This document shows positions 8,411 to 17,571 of a DNA stretch of 57,020 bases, piece by piece. The position numbers and the translations under genes were made by a program. Position 1 is the first letter of the stretch, and each line of letters opens with the position of its first letter. The notes beneath the pieces are model-generated. The model was given only the letters and a program-made list of their open reading frames with translations, was not told the DNA's origin and searched no databases. The DNA comes from Bacilli bacterium. Lineage in GTDB: Bacteria > Bacillota_I > Bacilli_A > RF39 > UBA660. Where the stretch lies: contig CAAGQJ010000001.1 of the NCBI GenBank assembly GCA_900772095.1, forward strand, positions 1 through 57,020, written 5' to 3'.

Positions 8411-9028
8411 ATGAAGTATTTATTGAAGAGTATTTTAGCAGGAATTATGATAGCAATTGGGGGAACAGTATATTTATCACTTGAAAATAAAGTTTTTGGT
8501 TCTATTTTTTTTACAATAGGTTTATTTGGGGTTGTGGTTTATAGTTTTAATTTGTATACTGGTAAGATTGGTTATTTGATTAATAATTTTAATTTTAAGT
8601 ATATAAAGGAACTTATTATTACTTTAATTGGTAATTTTATTGGTACATTTTTTGTAGGTTTTATACTTAGATATACTAGAATATATAGTTTAATAAATGA
8701 GAATGCAGTAAAGATAGTTAATGTTAAATTAAGTGATAGTATTTATAGTATTTTAATTCTTTCATTTTTTTGCGGATTACTTATGTATTTTGCAGTTAAT
8801 GGATATAAGGAAATTAAAGATGGTGGTAAGTATCTAGCAATATTTTTAGGAGTAATAGTATTTATATTATGTGGTTTTGAACATTGTATAGCTAATATGT
8901 ATTATTTTACTGTAGCAAATGCATGGAGTTTTATTAGTTTTAAGTATTTATTAGTTATGATTTTGGGTAATAGTATTGGAGGATGTTTAATACCTATATT
9001 TAATCTGTTTATAAATAGAGTTAAGTGA
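8411..9028 (+). CDS. formate/nitrite transporter family protein (short)
   Basis: A membrane protein of 205 residues resembling the FNT family (FocA/NirC): N-terminal AGIMIAIGGTVYLSL, FNLYTGKIGY for the TM2 break, FAVNGYKEI, and CGFEHCIANMYYF, the family's FEHxxANM segment. FNT proteins usually have about 260 residues, so this is a shortened version. Substrate (formate, nitrite, hydrosulfide) cannot be assigned. The ribosome binding site is AGAGGTG. It probably shares a transcript with the ZIP gene and is followed by a terminator. Confidence 0.7.
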   Translation: MKYLLKSILAGIMIAIGGTVYLSLENKVFGSIFFTIGLFGVVVYSFNLYTGKIGYLINNFNFKYIKELIITLIGNFIGTFFVGFILRYTRIYSLINENAVKIVNVKLSDSIYSILILSFFCGLLMYFAVNGYKEIKDGGKYLAIFLGVIVFILCGFEHCIANMYYFTVANAWSFISFKYLLVMILGNSIGGCLIPIFNLFINRVK

Positions 9029-9035
9029 TAAAAAT

Positions 9036-9061
9036 TATATTCTTTGAATATAGTTTTTTTA
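9036..9061 (+). terminator. terminator after FNT gene
   Basis: TATATTC and GAATATA form a stem with a TTT loop, followed by a run of T. Confidence 0.65.
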
Positions 9062-9108
9062 ATAGTATTTATTTATTTAATGCTGTATAATTGTATTAGG
9101 AGGGAAGC

Positions 9109-11334
9109 ATGGGTGTAATAGAATTAAAAAATGTATCTAAGTTTTATTATAAAAAAGGTGTAATTTCTACTGGATTTAGTAGGATTAATTTATCTTTTAA
9201 TATGGGTGAATTTGTTGTTATTACTGGTGAGTCTGGCTCAGGAAAAAGTACGCTTCTTAATGTAATAAGTGGACTTGATACTTATGAAGAAGGGGAAATG
9301 TATATAAATGGTGAGGAGACGAGTCATTATACAGAAAAAGATTTTGAGGATTATCGAAATAAATACGTTGGAAATATTTTTCAAAATTTTAATTTAGTTA
9401 ATAGTTATACAGTTTATCAAAATATTGAACTTGTTTTATTACTTAGTGGTAATAGAAAAAAGGATATTAAGAATAAAGTATTAGAATTAATAAAGAAAGT
9501 AGGACTTTATAAGTATAGAAATACTAAAGTTTCTAAACTTTCTGGAGGACAAAAGCAAAGGGTTGCTATTGCAAGAGCTCTTGCTAAGGATACTCCAATG
9601 ATAATTGCAGATGAACCTACTGGTAATCTTGATAGTAAATCAGCACTTGAAGTAATAAAGTTACTAAGTGAAATATCAAAAGAAAAACTGGTTATTATAG
9701 TTACACATAATTATGAGCAAGTGGAAAATTACGCTACTAGAAAAATTAAAATGCATGATGGTAGGGTACTTGAGGATAAAAAATTAAAAGATGTAACTCT
9801 TTTTCAAGATAATACTCAGCATAAGTATAAAAATATTAGTTTTTTTAATAAATTAAGACTTTCTTTTAGAAATACTTTTAATGTAGTTCCTAAGTTTTTA
9901 CTTATATTTTTAGTTTATCTTTTTATTACAGTTTCTATTATTTCAGAGTATGCTGGTACTAAAGAACTAGAGTATGTTAGTAGTATTAATGGTTATAACT
10001 ATGTATTTACTAATGTAAATGATAAAAGGATTGTAATTAAGAAGAATGATAAATCTTATATAAGTGATGAAGATTTTAAGACTTTGGAACAATTAAGTAA
10101 TGTTAGTTATGTTGTAAAAAATGATTTATTATTGGATACTTCTATTGTTTTAATGAATAATTCAGATATTTATATAGATGGGTATAGTTATAGTTTATCT
10201 TTATTTAATTCTAAATTAGAGTATGGTAAGATGCCTTCTTCAAGTGATGAAGTAATACTTATGTGTAATAGTAATAATTATTATTGTAAAGATTATGAAA
10301 ACTTATTTAGTTCTAGTTTTTATATTGAAAATTATTGGGCAGAGGGTCCTAATAAGTATAAAGTTGATGGATTAGATAAAAAAATTAAAGTAGTAGGAAT
10401 TGCTTATAATGAAGATGAAGAGAATAATTATGATATTAAAATATATATGAATGATGAGTTAATGAATGACTTAGTTTTAAATGTTAGTAAATCTTATAGT
10501 ACTACTAAATATTTGTTTGATGGTAAATATTTAGATTATGCTAGTGTAGTAACAAGTAAAAATGTTCCTAAAGGACAGGTGTATTTAGATGAAAGTTTTA
10601 ATTATTCATGTTCTAATTTTAATTGTAAGGGTAAGACTTTTACGTTAGAAGTAAGTAATTTATATTATAGTGATAGTTTGAAATTAAAAACTGGAAATAT
10701 TTATAATAAAAATAATATTAAAAAGTTACTTAATTTATCTAATTATGATGATGTTGCTGGTTCTATTTTTGTTAATACAGATGATTATAATAATTTATAT
10801 AGTAAAAATATATATCAAAGTAGTGTATTTGTTAAAGATGTAAGAAAAATAGAGGAAACTATTAATGATTTAGAGACTTTAGGATATGATACTTTGGCTA
10901 TAAAAGATGCTTTGGTTAGTTATGATGAAGTTGGTATTATTAGAATAGTTAGAACGGTTGTAACAATTATTTTAATTATAGTTTTATTCTTTATTTCATA
11001 TTTTGTTATAAAAGTAATATTAAAGTCTAGAAATAAGTATTTTTCTACTATTAGGATATTAGGTGCGACTAAGAAGGTAGCTAGGCAGTTACTTGTTATG
11101 GAACTTTTTGTAGTTTGTAATTTGGCTTATCTTTTATTTATAGTGTTTATTTTAATTAATAAGTATAAGGGCCTTGATATATCTATTATGAATACAATAT
11201 CAAATTATTTAGTTTTAAAAGATTATATTGTTTTATATGTAATACTTATTATGATGTCTTATTTAATTAGTAATAGATATGCTAGAAAATTATTTAAAAG
11301 TAGTGCAATTACTACTTTAGGAGAGGAGGTATAA
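9109..11334 (+). CDS. ABC transporter, fused ATPase-FtsX-type permease
   Basis: One polypeptide of 741 residues with an N-terminal ATPase of about 225 residues (Walker A GESGSGKST, signature LSGGQKQR, Walker B MIIADEPTGNLD, H-loop VTHN) and a MacB-like permease. A TM helix lies near residue 255, a large extracytoplasmic region runs to about 620, and three C-terminal TM helices follow, including the IRILGATKK FtsX cytoplasmic motif. This architecture belongs to the LolCDE/MacB/BceAB superfamily, which exports or senses peptides and lipids rather than importing nutrients. AGGAGGG precedes the ATG. The next gene starts 1 base after its stop and is a paralogue, so the two may form a heterodimer. 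Confidence 0.85.
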   Translation: MGVIELKNVSKFYYKKGVISTGFSRINLSFNMGEFVVITGESGSGKSTLLNVISGLDTYEEGEMYINGEETSHYTEKDFEDYRNKYVGNIFQNFNLVNSYTVYQNIELVLLLSGNRKKDIKNKVLELIKKVGLYKYRNTKVSKLSGGQKQRVAIARALAKDTPMIIADEPTGNLDSKSALEVIKLLSEISKEKLVIIVTHNYEQVENYATRKIKMHDGRVLEDKKLKDVTLFQDNTQHKYKNISFFNKLRLSFRNTFNVVPKFLLIFLVYLFITVSIISEYAGTKELEYVSSINGYNYVFTNVNDKRIVIKKNDKSYISDEDFKTLEQLSNVSYVVKNDLLLDTSIVLMNNSDIYIDGYSYSLSLFNSKLEYGKMPSSSDEVILMCNSNNYYCKDYENLFSSSFYIENYWAEGPNKYKVDGLDKKIKVVGIAYNEDEENNYDIKIYMNDELMNDLVLNVSKSYSTTKYLFDGKYLDYASVVTSKNVPKGQVYLDESFNYSCSNFNCKGKTFTLEVSNLYYSDSLKLKTGNIYNKNNIKKLLNLSNYDDVAGSIFVNTDDYNNLYSKNIYQSSVFVKDVRKIEETINDLETLGYDTLAIKDALVSYDEVGIIRIVRTVVTIILIIVLFFISYFVIKVILKSRNKYFSTIRILGATKKVARQLLVMELFVVCNLAYLLFIVFILINKYKGLDISIMNTISNYLVLKDYIVLYVILIMMSYLISNRYARKLFKSSAITTLGEEV

Positions 11335-11335
11335 G

Positions 11336-13771
11336 ATGATAACATTAAAGAGTGTTAATAAATATTTTAACAAGGGTAAAAAGAATGAGATACATGTTAT
11401 TAATAATACTTCTTTAGATTTTGATAGTACAGGACTTGTTGCACTTCTTGGACCATCAGGATGTGGTAAAACAACTTTACTTAATACTATTGGAGGATTA
11501 GATGATATAAAAAGTGGTAGTATTTATGTGAATGGTGAGAAAATTAGTAGTAAGTTTTCTTCTAAGGCTGATAAGATTAGAAATTTATATATTGGTTATA
11601 TTTTTCAGGATTATAAGTTAGTTGATAATTTAAGTGTTTTTGATAATGTTGCTTTAGTGCTTAAAATGATTGGTATTAAAGATAAGAAAGAAATTAAGAA
11701 AAGGATAGAATATGTATTAGATAAAGTTGGTATGTTACGTTATAAGAGTAGACCATGTTCTATGCTTTCAGGTGGAGAAAGGCAAAGAGTAGGAATAGCG
11801 CGTGCTATTGTTAAAGACCCTTTAGTTATTTTGGCAGATGAACCAACTGGTAATCTTGATAGTAAAAATTCTTTAGAAATTATGAATATAATTAAAGCAA
11901 TATCTCGTGAAAAACTTGTTTTATTAGTTACACATGAACGGGATTTAGCAAAATTTTATGCTTCGAGAATTATAGAAATAAGTGATGGTTCTGTAGTAAA
12001 AGATTATGAAAATATAGAAAATGATAATTTAGATTATAAGGTAGATAATAATTTTTATTTAAAAGACTTTAAAAATTATGATAATCTTAAGAAAAATAAT
12101 ATAGATATTAATGTTTATAGTGATGATAATTCTAATTTAAAACTAGATATTGTTCTTAAAAATGGAAGTATTTATCTTAAAAGTAATACTAATGAAAAAC
12201 TTGAAGTTGTTGATGAAAGTAGAGGTATTAGTTTTGTAAATGATAGTTATAAAAAACTTTATAAAGAAGATTTAGAAAAGTATGAATTTGATTTTGATAA
12301 AGTAATAGATAAAAGTATAAGGAAAAGGTATTCATCTATATTTAATCCTGTTACATTAATAAAAAATGGATTTAATAAAGTGTTTAACTTCACAGTACTT
12401 AAAAAAATATTACTTATTGGATTTTTTATTTCAGGTATGTTTGTTATGTATTCAATTAGTTCTATTCTTTCAACTTATAGAATTAATGAAGAGAAGTTTG
12501 TAACAGAAAATAAAAATTATTATTATATTAAAAATAGCAAAGATAATGTTAGTGATTTTACTAAGTATGAAAAATTTGATAATGTTAATTATATATTACC
12601 TGGTAGTTCTATAGTGCCATTTAAAGTTTTATTTAATGATTATTATCAATCATCTAAACTTCAAAGTACTTATTTGACTGGGTCTATAGCTAGTTATAAA
12701 ATGATTAGTGATAAAGATATTATTTTAGGTAGAAATATAAAAGATAATAACGAGTTGGTAGTAGATAAGATGACTATTAATAAAATGTTTAGTAATTATG
12801 ATTCTTTTAAGATGATAGGTATTGATAATTATGAAAGTTTACTTAATAGAACAGTAAATATTAAACATTTGGGTAATTTTACTATAGTAGGTATAACTGA
12901 TATGGGTAGCCCTTCAATATATACAGTAGAGAACTTACTTATAGATATTTTGACATATAAAGAAACAAATGATTATGTTTATGATTATGATGTAGATTAT
13001 GATGAGGGTAATACTTTTATTAATTATGAATTGTATAAAGATAAAATAGTTTTAAAGAAGGGAAAACTTCCTAAAAATGATTATGAAGTATTAGTAAATA
13101 TAAATAATAAAGATTCTATGCCACTTAATAAGGAAATTAGTACTAAAATTAATAATAAAAAATTAAAGGTAGTAGGTTATTATGATAGCATAGATAATTA
13201 TTCTTATTACTTTGTTAATGATAATATGATTAAGTATAATTTAATTAGTAATAGTAGTGGTATGACTTTATATTTGAAAGATAATGATATAGAAGAGTTT
13301 AAGAAATTAAATTTAAATATTTATAACACTTATGAAAATTCTATGAACTCTTATAGAAAGAGTGTTAAGGATTCTAATAATAGTACTTTAATAGTATCAG
13401 GTATTATGTTGTTAATATCTTTAATTGAAATGTTTTTAATGAGTAGGTCATCATTTTTATCTAGGATAAAGGAAATAGGTATATATCGTGCGATAGGCGT
13501 TAAGACTTTAGATATTTATAAAATGTTCTATGGAGAGATATTTGCTATTACTTCTATTGCATCTTTACCTGGTGTGTTATTTATGGCTTATATATTAAAG
13601 AATATAAGTACTGTTAAATATTTAGATAGTTTATTTGTTATTAGTCCTTTGGTGATTTGTTTAACTATTATATTCGTATATTTATTTAACTTTATAATAG
13701 GGTTAATACCAGTATTTAATGTTATTAGAAAGAAACCGTCAAAAATATTAAGTAGAAATGATTTAGATTAG
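11336..13771 (+). CDS. ABC transporter, fused ATPase-FtsX-type permease (paralogue)
   Basis: 811 residues with the same architecture as the preceding gene: Walker A GPSGCGKTT, signature LSGGERQR, Walker B VILADEPTGNLD, then a charged linker of roughly 110 residues, a TM near 365, a large external domain, and C-terminal TM helices with IKEIGIYRAIGVKT, the FtsX motif. The ribosome binding site GAGGAGG lies within the 3' end of the upstream gene, implying translational coupling. Nothing nearby encodes a peptide or kinase that would define the substrate; bacteriocin or lipoprotein release is a guess. Confidence 0.85.
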   Translation: MITLKSVNKYFNKGKKNEIHVINNTSLDFDSTGLVALLGPSGCGKTTLLNTIGGLDDIKSGSIYVNGEKISSKFSSKADKIRNLYIGYIFQDYKLVDNLSVFDNVALVLKMIGIKDKKEIKKRIEYVLDKVGMLRYKSRPCSMLSGGERQRVGIARAIVKDPLVILADEPTGNLDSKNSLEIMNIIKAISREKLVLLVTHERDLAKFYASRIIEISDGSVVKDYENIENDNLDYKVDNNFYLKDFKNYDNLKKNNIDINVYSDDNSNLKLDIVLKNGSIYLKSNTNEKLEVVDESRGISFVNDSYKKLYKEDLEKYEFDFDKVIDKSIRKRYSSIFNPVTLIKNGFNKVFNFTVLKKILLIGFFISGMFVMYSISSILSTYRINEEKFVTENKNYYYIKNSKDNVSDFTKYEKFDNVNYILPGSSIVPFKVLFNDYYQSSKLQSTYLTGSIASYKMISDKDIILGRNIKDNNELVVDKMTINKMFSNYDSFKMIGIDNYESLLNRTVNIKHLGNFTIVGITDMGSPSIYTVENLLIDILTYKETNDYVYDYDVDYDEGNTFINYELYKDKIVLKKGKLPKNDYEVLVNINNKDSMPLNKEISTKINNKKLKVVGYYDSIDNYSYYFVNDNMIKYNLISNSSGMTLYLKDNDIEEFKKLNLNIYNTYENSMNSYRKSVKDSNNSTLIVSGIMLLISLIEMFLMSRSSFLSRIKEIGIYRAIGVKTLDIYKMFYGEIFAITSIASLPGVLFMAYILKNISTVKYLDSLFVISPLVICLTIIFVYLFNFIIGLIPVFNVIRKKPSKILSRNDLD

Positions 13772-13796
13772 AAAGCAAAAAAATGCTTTCTTTTTT
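13771..13796 (+). terminator. terminator after ABC pair
   Basis: GAAAGCA and TGCTTTC pair around AAAAAA, followed by TTTTTT; it begins on the last base of the stop codon. Confidence 0.85.
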
Positions 13797-13797
13797 G

Positions 13798-13824
13798 ATA
13801 AATTGAGAATATTATCATAAATTA
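13798..13824 (+). promoter_or_regulatory. possible mother-cell (sigma-E/K-like) promoter
   Basis: CATAAATTA (13816-13824) fits the CATAnnnTA -10 element of sigma-E/sigma-K promoters, and ATA (13798-13800) lies 15 bases upstream where sigma-E has its -35 ATA. Established consensus for B. subtilis is used; activity here is inferred. Confidence 0.4.
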
Positions 13825-13838
13825 TTATAGGTGATGTT

Positions 13839-15023
13839 ATGAAATATAAAGTTGTTATAGATGCAAGTCGTGGAGGAAGTGATGTTGGTACGACAGGGAA
13901 TGGACTTTATGAAAAAGATTATAATTTGCTTATTTCAAAATATATTGGAGATAGGTTAGATGAGCTAGATGTTCCTAATATTTTAACTAGAACAGATGAT
14001 AGTTTTATTTCTTTGGATGATAGGATTAGAATAATTAATGATACATATGGAGATGAAAATGATGTAATAGTAATTTCTAATAATTTATCTAGTGAAAATA
14101 CTCCTGGGGTGGAAATTATATATGCATTGAGAAATAATAGTTCGCTTTCTTATTTAATAAGTAATGCACTTTCTTCATTTGGATTTACTGTTAATAAGTA
14201 TTATCAATTAAGAGATGAAAATGATACTATGCTTGATAGAGAATATTTGATTAGAGAGACAGGAAATAATCAGACAATAGAGATTTTTTATGGTTCTTTA
14301 GCCAATTATGATGATGCCATGGAAATAAAGAATAATTGGGAAAATTATGCTGAAGCAGTGGTTAAGGGGCTTACTGATTATTTGAATGTTAATTATGTAC
14401 CAAAAAGTGATGAAGATTTTTATGTTGTAAAAAAAGGAGATTCTTTATATAGCATTGCAAAGAAGTATGGCACTACAGTTAATGAACTTAAAAGTTTGAA
14501 TAATTTAAGTAGTAATAATCTTTCTATAGGACAAGTTTTGAGGGTTCCAAAATCATCTTCTTCAAATCAAGAAAATGTAAGTGGAAATACTTATGTTGTG
14601 AAGAAGGGGGATACTTTGTATAGTATTGCAAAAAAATATGGTTTAACAGTTAATGAATTAAAGAAACTTAATAATTTAAGCAGTAATACTTTAAATATAG
14701 GTGATGTTTTAAATGTGGGAGGTTCTTATAATACATATACAGTAGTAAAAGGAGATTCATTATATAAGATTGCTAAATTATATGGGATAAGTGTAAATGA
14801 ACTTAAAAGTTTAAATAAATTAAGTGGTGATAGTCTTTTTATAGGACAAGTTTTGAAGGTTCCAAGTGTCAGTGGTGTTTATAAGACATATACAGTGGTA
14901 AAGGGAGATTCTTTATATAGTATTGCAAAGAAGTATGGCACTACTATTAATGAACTTAAAAGTTTAAATAATTTAGGTAGTAATAATCTTTCTATAGGAC
15001 AGGTGTTAAAAATTCCAAATTAG
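13839..15023 (+). CDS. LysM protein with degenerate amidase_3 domain, probable spore protein
   Basis: 394 residues: an N-terminal amidase_3-like domain (1-185) and four LysM domains (about 194-237, 252-293, 300-344, 351-394) of the YxVxKGDSLYSIAKKYGxTxNELKSLN type. The amidase fold is recognisable, but the first zinc ligand motif DPGHGG is DASRGG (Arg11 for His), and the second His of SxHxN is Asn in VISNNLSS. Glu25 and a late catalytic-type Glu (IEIFYGS) remain. It is therefore probably not a zinc amidase. There is no signal peptide, which suits a mother-cell protein that binds cortex from the coat side, like SafA or YaaH. The start is ATG 13839 behind TAGGTGAT. Confidence 0.75.
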   Translation: MKYKVVIDASRGGSDVGTTGNGLYEKDYNLLISKYIGDRLDELDVPNILTRTDDSFISLDDRIRIINDTYGDENDVIVISNNLSSENTPGVEIIYALRNNSSLSYLISNALSSFGFTVNKYYQLRDENDTMLDREYLIRETGNNQTIEIFYGSLANYDDAMEIKNNWENYAEAVVKGLTDYLNVNYVPKSDEDFYVVKKGDSLYSIAKKYGTTVNELKSLNNLSSNNLSIGQVLRVPKSSSSNQENVSGNTYVVKKGDTLYSIAKKYGLTVNELKKLNNLSSNTLNIGDVLNVGGSYNTYTVVKGDSLYKIAKLYGISVNELKSLNKLSGDSLFIGQVLKVPSVSGVYKTYTVVKGDSLYSIAKKYGTTINELKSLNNLGSNNLSIGQVLKIPN

Positions 15024-15095
15024 ACAAATTTTTTTAAATTTTTAATGTATATTTAATGTATAATGTTTATAGTAATATCTGAAAGGAGATAATTT

Positions 15096-16862
15096 ATGAA
15101 AAGAAAAACGAAGAATATAATAATGATTTTTGCTTTGATTTTACTATTTGCTTTAAATGGTTTAACTGTTTATCTTGCAACAGAACATTCTACTAATATG
15201 TTAAATAGTAATATGCCATCTATGGGGGAAAATAATAGACCACCAGAAATGTCAAGTGGCGATAATAATTTACAAGAAGAAAATGATAATAGAACTCCAC
15301 CTGAAAAACCAACTGATGATAACTCATCTAGTAATGGGGGGTCAAACGATATTTCAAAGATGCCATCATCACCAAACAATGGTAATGTTAATGAATCTGG
15401 GGTATCTAATGGTGTAAATAATAGTAAAGTTGATACTATTTATATAGTTTTATTTGGTATAGAAAGTTTATTTATATCAGGGATATTAATATATTTATTA
15501 ATGTCTAGTTTTAATAAGAAATCTATTAGAGAGGTTTTTGTAAGTAATGATAAGGTTTTAATTTATGTACTTAGTTTAGTTATTTTAACTTCATTTGTTA
15601 CTGTTTTAGATACATTTACTTCAAATAAGATTATGAATAGTTCTTCTAAGGAAATTGGTAATAATGGTTCTAATACTACTTATACTGCTTCTTTAGAGAT
15701 AACTAGTAATCAGAGTATAAGTGATACTAGTTATGAATCTACAACTAAAGATGAGAATGTTATATTAGTAAGTGGTGATGTAACTGCTAGTTTATCTAAT
15801 GTTACTGTTAATAAGACTGGGGATTCAGATGGTGGTGATAATACTAGTTTTTATGGCACAAATTCTGCTATTACGGGAAAAGATGGTGCTAAGGTAATAT
15901 TAAAGAATGCTAAAATTACAACAAATGCAACAGGGGCAAATGGAGTATTTAGTTATGGTGGAAGTGCTACTACTAATAATAGTAGTAGTGATGGTACAAC
16001 AGTAGAAATAAGTGATTCTACTATTACTACAACTAAAGATAATTCTGGTGGTATTATGACTACTGGTGGTGGTATTATGAAGGCTACTAATTTAACTATA
16101 AATACTAGTGGTGTTAGTAGTGCTGCTATTAGAACTGACCGTGGGGGTGGAGTTGTGACTGTTTCTAAGGGTACATATACTACAACAGGTCAGGGGTCTC
16201 CTAGTATATATTCAACTGCAGATGTTACAGTAAGTGATGCTACTTTAGTATCTAAGGCATCAGAGGGAGTTGTAATAGAAGGAAAAAATTCTGTTACATT
16301 AGAAAATGTTATTTTAAATGATACTAATAATAAATTAAATGGTCAGTCTACTACATATAAGAATATTTTCTTATACCAATCTATGAGTGGTGATGCTGAA
16401 ACTGGTGATGCTACATTTACTTCTAAAAATAGTACTATTACTACTAATAAAGGAGATAGTTTTTATGTAACTAATACTAGTGCTGTTATCAATTTAACAA
16501 ATAATAAAATAATTAATAATGATTCTACTGGTAATTTCTTAAGAATTCAAAAAGATTCATGGGGTACTAGTGGTTCGAATGGTGGAACTGTAAAACTTAA
16601 TATGACTAATCAAGATGTAGAGGGTAATATAGTAGTAGATTCTATATCTACTCTTACTATAAATATGAGTAATAGTTCTTATGTGGGTTCTATTAATAAA
16701 GATAATACTGCTAAAAGTATTAGTTTAGTGCTTGATAAGAATTCTTCTATTAAGTTAACTGGTGATAGTTATGTTACAAGTTTAAGTAATAAAGATTCTA
16801 GTAATAGTAATATAGATTTTAATGGATATAAATTATATGTTAATGGAAAAGCAATAAATTAA
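15096..16862 (+). CDS. membrane-anchored beta-helix surface protein
   Basis: 588 residues. An N-terminal TM helix (about 8-28) is followed by a Pro/Asn/Ser-rich linker, two more TM helices (about 114-136 and 148-170), and a long extracytoplasmic region of Thr/Ser/Asn-rich repeats. The repeats look like rungs of a right-handed parallel beta-helix (for example VTVSKGTYTTTGQGSPSIY, VEISDSTITTTKDNSGGI). No catalytic polysaccharide-lyase residues are obvious, so an adhesin or surface-shield role is more likely than an enzyme. GAAAGGAG precedes ATG 15096. I cannot name a precise family. Confidence 0.6.
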   Translation: MKRKTKNIIMIFALILLFALNGLTVYLATEHSTNMLNSNMPSMGENNRPPEMSSGDNNLQEENDNRTPPEKPTDDNSSSNGGSNDISKMPSSPNNGNVNESGVSNGVNNSKVDTIYIVLFGIESLFISGILIYLLMSSFNKKSIREVFVSNDKVLIYVLSLVILTSFVTVLDTFTSNKIMNSSSKEIGNNGSNTTYTASLEITSNQSISDTSYESTTKDENVILVSGDVTASLSNVTVNKTGDSDGGDNTSFYGTNSAITGKDGAKVILKNAKITTNATGANGVFSYGGSATTNNSSSDGTTVEISDSTITTTKDNSGGIMTTGGGIMKATNLTINTSGVSSAAIRTDRGGGVVTVSKGTYTTTGQGSPSIYSTADVTVSDATLVSKASEGVVIEGKNSVTLENVILNDTNNKLNGQSTTYKNIFLYQSMSGDAETGDATFTSKNSTITTNKGDSFYVTNTSAVINLTNNKIINNDSTGNFLRIQKDSWGTSGSNGGTVKLNMTNQDVEGNIVVDSISTLTINMSNSSYVGSINKDNTAKSISLVLDKNSSIKLTGDSYVTSLSNKDSSNSNIDFNGYKLYVNGKAIN

Positions 16863-16884
16863 AGATAAATTTTGTAAAATAAGG

Positions 16885-16914
16885 CTTATAGGGGATTATA
16901 AGTTTTATTTTTTT
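16885..16914 (+). terminator. terminator after beta-helix gene
   Basis: CTTATA and TATAAG pair around GGGGAT, followed by a T-rich run. The 14-mer TTTGTAAAATAAGG lies immediately before it (16871-16884). Confidence 0.65.
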
Positions 16915-16987
16915 GTGAAATAATTCAAATTGTGTTATTGTATAAGTGGTGATATTATGAATAGTAATAGTGCTGTTAAAGTTTTAA

Positions 16988-17482
16988 TTGATATTTTTGT
17001 ATTTGTATTTATATATTTTGTTCTATAAAAAGTGGAAGAATAAAGGTATGAATGTGTTAATTTCTAATACATTAATGTATATTTATTTCATAGGGGTGAT
17101 GTATTTTACATTAATGCCTATCATTACTTCTTTTCCTTCTTGGTCCCATTCTTATGTTCTTATGAATTTAAATTTATTTGAGGATTTATTTATGCAACGA
17201 GGTGATTATGTACGTCAAATAGTTTTAAATGTGATTATGATGATTCCTTTTGGAGTGCTTTTACCTATATGTAGGAAGGCAAATGGTAAGAATTCTACTT
17301 TAATTTATACTGTTTTATGTACGCTTTTTTTTAGTTTAAGTATTGAAATAGTGCAACCTTTTATACATAGTTATAGTAGTTCAGATATTACTGATGTTGT
17401 TACTAATACTTTTGGTGGTTTTCTTGGTTATATTTGTTATAATCTTTTTAAGAGTCCTATAGATAAAATTTTTAGAATTTAG
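16988..17482 (+). CDS. VanZ-like membrane protein, 5' end possibly frameshifted
   Basis: The frame encodes a small polytopic protein with VanZ-family features: YFTLMPI, VLNVIMMIPFGVLLPI, FSLSIEIVQPF and SSSDITDVVTNTFGGFLGY. VanZ proteins are linked to teicoplanin or lipoglycopeptide tolerance, with unclear mechanism. The frame opens at a weak TTG (16988) with no good ribosome binding site; the first ATG in frame is 17048. A well-placed ATG at 16957 with GTGGTGAT upstream opens another frame encoding a hydrophobic N-terminus that stops at 17027, just where the VanZ frame reads YKKWKNKG. One indel would join them, so the gene is either frameshifted, mis-sequenced, or starts late. Confidence 0.65.
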   Translation: MIFLYLYLYILFYKKWKNKGMNVLISNTLMYIYFIGVMYFTLMPIITSFPSWSHSYVLMNLNLFEDLFMQRGDYVRQIVLNVIMMIPFGVLLPICRKANGKNSTLIYTVLCTLFFSLSIEIVQPFIHSYSSSDITDVVTNTFGGFLGYICYNLFKSPIDKIFRI

Positions 17483-17485
17483 TTT

Positions 17486-17514
17486 AACTCTTCTTTAATT
17501 AGAAGAGTTTTTAG
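17486..17514 (+). terminator. terminator after VanZ-like gene
   Basis: AACTCTTCT and AGAAGAGTT form a 9-bp stem with loop TTAATT, followed by T-rich sequence. Confidence 0.8.
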
Positions 17515-17571
17515 TTTTATTAAATAGTCATTGTATATTTTTCTTCATACAATATTTTAGAGGTGAAATGT

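Noticed and set aside
17546..17554. CATACAATA upstream of the collagen-like gene as a sigma-E/K -10 element
   Set aside because: The -10 is perfect, but no AC or ATA element lies at 15-17 bases, and the leader would be only about 11 bases; kept as a possibility but not annotated.
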